Assembly: GCF_002220365.1 (NCBI RefSeq)
Contig: NZ_MTHB01000165.1
Span: 117,450 to 181,449 of the forward strand
Direction: 5' to 3'
Length of the DNA stretch: 64,000 bases
DNA from: Caballeronia sordidicola
Lineage (GTDB): Bacteria; Pseudomonadota; Gammaproteobacteria; Burkholderiales; Burkholderiaceae
In this document: positions 61,969 to 64,000 of the stretch, one piece after another
Numbering within the stretch: position 1 is the first letter of the stretch
How the letters are laid out: every line of letters begins with the position of its first letter
Translations under genes and position numbers: made by a program
The notes under the pieces: model-generated
Databases searched by the model: none
What the model saw: only the letters and a program-made list of their open reading frames with translations
Told to the model about the DNA's origin: nothing

Positions 61969-63513
61969 TCAGCCATGCATGGTGATCTGCACGCCCTGCT
62001 GAACCAGCAACTCCGTATGCGCGCCGGAATGCTCATACACGTTGTACGAAACCCCGCCCACTTCCGCGCTGCCGTGCTGTTGCCACTGGCCGTCGGTCAC
62101 GCCCGCAATGTGGGCGTTCGACAAGTCCACCGTGTCGCCATTCGAACCGTTCACCATCATCTGCTGCTTGCCGTCCTTCTGGAACAAGTCCTGTTCACCG
62201 AGGTTCAACACGTCCGTCAGCGACAGCTTCAGGTTGTTCGCATGTCCGCCAAGGTCAATGACTTCAATACCCGAGATTTTCGCCGTGGATGTCTTGCCCG
62301 ACAGCGAGTTCAGGTCAAGCACCTGGTGATCACCCGTCAGATGCAGCACGTTCACAGCGGGCGTAGCGCCCGCCAGTTCCGCTGGATGCGCGGTGCTGCC
62401 CTGAATATGCGCGGTCGATTCCTTGAAATAGGTGCTCGCGTCAGCGCTCAGGTCCACCGTGTCATGGCCAGTCGTGCCCACGAACGAATCATGTTCGCCC
62501 ACAACCGTGTGGTGCTGCGTGGCGTCATCAGTAGCAGACAGGTCTGCAACGGCGCTGACCATGGCCTGATCGTCCAGGTGGTTGGACGTGGCTTCGTCCA
62601 CAACCGGAGTCGCGCTCGTTGCGCCCGTTGCCGGATTGGTTTGCGTGACGGTAATGTCATGCGCGCCGTCGGCCAGCGGCGTGCTCGGCTTGAACGACCA
62701 GTTGCCCGAGCCGTCAACCTTGGCCGAGCCCAGCCACAGCCCGTTGTCATACAGATTGATTGTGTAGCCCGCCACGCCTGTGCCAGCAATAACCGGCTCG
62801 TTGTCATCGGTCGTGCCGCCCTTGTCAACGGGACCCGTAACCGGACCGACATCGTCAGTCACCGACGTGATGTCCGGTTCCGGCGGCACCGTGGTGTCAA
62901 CGTTGAAGTCAAACGGCGCTGACGGACCGCTCGTGCCCCCAGCCGTGGTTTCCTTGGCCGTAATTTCATGCGGACCGTCAAGCAGTGGCCCGGTTGGCTG
63001 AAAGCTCCACTTGCCCTCGGTATTCACGGTCGTGGTGCCCAGCATAACGGGGCCGTCATAAACGGTAATGACGCTGCCCGCGTCACCTGCGCCGTGGATG
63101 ACCGGCTGCGGGTCGTCCGTGGAGCCGTTTTGCGGAATGGGTCCGGTTACGGGACCAACCGCGTCCGTCACATCACTGATAGTGGGCGGATTGGGAACGA
63201 CTACGCCAGCCGCAATAATGGATGTGAACGGTATTGACGAGTTGCTTCCCGCTCCGGTCTCGACGTTCTCCGCCAGTGCGGTGATAGTGTGAGTGCCCAC
63301 CTTGAGCGCCGTGACAGGCGTGAGCGACCAGGTTCCATCAATGCTTACCACTGCGGTTCCAAGGAGCCTGATGCCGTCATACAGCATGATGAGGTCGCCT
63401 GCGTCGCCCGTGCCGGTGACCAAGGGCTGGTTGCTGTCCGCAACGTTGCCCATTGACGCGTGTCCAACCGATGTAATGACCGGCGTGGTCGGCGTTTGAG
63501 TCTGAGTTAACAT
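61969..63513 (-). CDS. Ig-like repeat surface/secreted protein, paralogue 2
   Basis: Encodes 514 residues without a signal peptide. Three Ig-like repeats of about 95-100 residues (about 12-95, 108-205, 212-310), each with a V-I/L-x-G-x-G-D/V-A-G-x-x-I-x-x-Y-D core and a W-S-x-x-P strand, e.g. GDAGDLIMLYDGIRLLGTAV. The C-terminal domain (about 340-514) carries HTVVGEHDSFVGTTGHDTVD, DHQVLDLNSLSGKTSTAKIS, IDLGGHANNLKLSLTDVLNL and EVGGVSYNVYEHSGAHTELL. The acidic, Gly/Asp-rich build and lack of signal peptide point to type I secretion. Paralogous to both neighbours. Confidence 0.8.
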   Translation of the reverse strand: MLTQTQTPTTPVITSVGHASMGNVADSNQPLVTGTGDAGDLIMLYDGIRLLGTAVVSIDGTWSLTPVTALKVGTHTITALAENVETGAGSNSSIPFTSIIAAGVVVPNPPTISDVTDAVGPVTGPIPQNGSTDDPQPVIHGAGDAGSVITVYDGPVMLGTTTVNTEGKWSFQPTGPLLDGPHEITAKETTAGGTSGPSAPFDFNVDTTVPPEPDITSVTDDVGPVTGPVDKGGTTDDNEPVIAGTGVAGYTINLYDNGLWLGSAKVDGSGNWSFKPSTPLADGAHDITVTQTNPATGATSATPVVDEATSNHLDDQAMVSAVADLSATDDATQHHTVVGEHDSFVGTTGHDTVDLSADASTYFKESTAHIQGSTAHPAELAGATPAVNVLHLTGDHQVLDLNSLSGKTSTAKISGIEVIDLGGHANNLKLSLTDVLNLGEQDLFQKDGKQQMMVNGSNGDTVDLSNAHIAGVTDGQWQQHGSAEVGGVSYNVYEHSGAHTELLVQQGVQITMHG

Positions 63514-63809
63514 TTTTCTTTCTGGCTCCAGTTGCTAGAGAAGTGACGCGACTTGAAAGTTACGTTTGCCGAAAGCTCGCGGGTCTACTAAGGAGTCATT
63601 GCGCGCAAGCGTGAAACTCAGCATTTCGCTGTCAAACCTCTGGAGTCTGCACCACGCTCACACGGGTGGATATTGGACCTTTCCTAAATGCGGCAGCGGG
63701 TGTGACTGGGATATAGCATGCGGCGCGATTCGCCGAACCAGCGAACCGCTTAGCCACACGTTTGAAGAAATTGAAATTGCGAGCGCGAACCGCGCTTGCG
63801 CTGAAACGG
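63514..63809. other. Intergenic region between paralogues 2 and 3
   Basis: Upstream of paralogue 2. No credible gene; the leader and promoter of paralogue 2 should be here. Confidence 0.5.
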
Positions 63810-63848
63810 AAAAGCCGTTGCAGGATCGCTCCGGCAACGGCTTTTTTT
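63810..63848. terminator. Terminator after paralogue 3, copy 2 of a duplicated element
   Basis: AAAAGCCGTTGC pairs with GCAACGGCTTTT around AGGATCGCTCCG, followed by a T-run on the plus strand and by TTTT on the minus strand. Nearly identical to 61867-61901. Confidence 0.9.
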
Positions 63849-63910
63849 CTACTTGATTTTCAGCGAGCGGGCGGTTCCATACTGGAAACGCCCGCTGTCA
63901 CATCAACTGC

Positions 63911-64000
63911 TTAGTTATGCAAGGCGATCTGCACACCTTGTTGAATCAGCAGTTCCGTGTGCGCGCCCGAGTGCTCGTACACGTTGTACGTCACGCCACC
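63911..64000 (-). CDS. C-terminal end of a third Ig-like paralogue (partial)
   Basis: Reading leftward from the window edge gives GGVTYNVYEHSGAHTELLIQ, then QGVQIALHN and a TAA at 63911-63913. This matches the end of paralogue 2 (GGVSYNVYEHSGAHTELLVQ) almost residue for residue. The gene continues beyond the window. Confidence 0.85.
   Translation of the reverse strand, partial: GGVTYNVYEHSGAHTELLIQQGVQIALHN

Overview
The window looks like a chromosomal segment of a GC-rich betaproteobacterium of the Burkholderiaceae (Paraburkholderia/Caballeronia type). This rests on gene content and gene order, such as miaB-phoH-ybeY-corC-lnt, glyQ-glyS-gmhB-plsC, and lptD-surA-pdxA-rsmA divergent from amgK-murU. 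I could not run a database search, so genus is an inference.

Region 1 (1 to about 12,300) is an accessory island, visibly less GC-rich and less densely coded than the rest. From the left edge it holds: the first 36 codons of an OLD/RecF-type ATPase running off the window; a coupled pair of unknown genes (a possible GNAT-fold protein and an 82-aa partner); a single-pass membrane protein; a restriction-modification pair in which an N-terminal PD-(D/E)xK nuclease is fused to an N6-adenine methylase with a separate specificity subunit and no helicase (BcgI-like layout); a decayed DUF4145 gene; small membrane proteins; an orphan TacA-type (DUF1778) antitoxin; a type VI secretion cargo cassette (PAAR protein, PAAR-metallopeptidase broken by an in-frame TGA, and a candidate immunity/envelope protein); and a Vsr mismatch endonuclease with an abnormal C-terminus. 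It reads as a defence/competition island, partly decayed.

Region 2 (12,300 to 35,600) is mixed core and metabolic genes: an alpha/beta hydrolase, a DedA-rhodanese fusion, a GntR regulator with galactonate dehydratase and a palindromic operator, CopD, two multihaem cytochromes c, hemolysin III, RhlE helicase, a diiron ferritin-like protein, GlpR and GlpD for glycerol-3-phosphate use, an XRE-cupin regulator, an FMN riboswitch in front of ribB, membrane proteins, an MFS exporter, a VOC protein and a LysR regulator.

Region 3 (35,700 to 60,400) is conserved core: tRNA thiomethylation and rRNA maturation (miaB, phoH, ybeY), lipoprotein acylation (lnt), glycyl-tRNA synthetase, heptose and phospholipid synthesis, glyoxalase I, a porin, the outer-membrane biogenesis operon lptD-surA-pdxA-rsmA, the cell-wall recycling pair amgK-murU, and purB.

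Region 4 (60,500 to 64,000) is an array of at least three tandem paralogues, all on the minus strand, sharing one C-terminal domain preceded by varying numbers of Ig-like repeats. Near-identical terminator hairpins follow at least two of them, so gene and terminator seem to have been duplicated as a cassette.

A theme across regions 2 and 3 is short tandem repeats with 9-bp (or 12-, 15-, 11-bp) units sitting at gene ends, several of them extending the encoded C-terminus. No tRNA, rRNA, CRISPR array or intact insertion sequence was seen.
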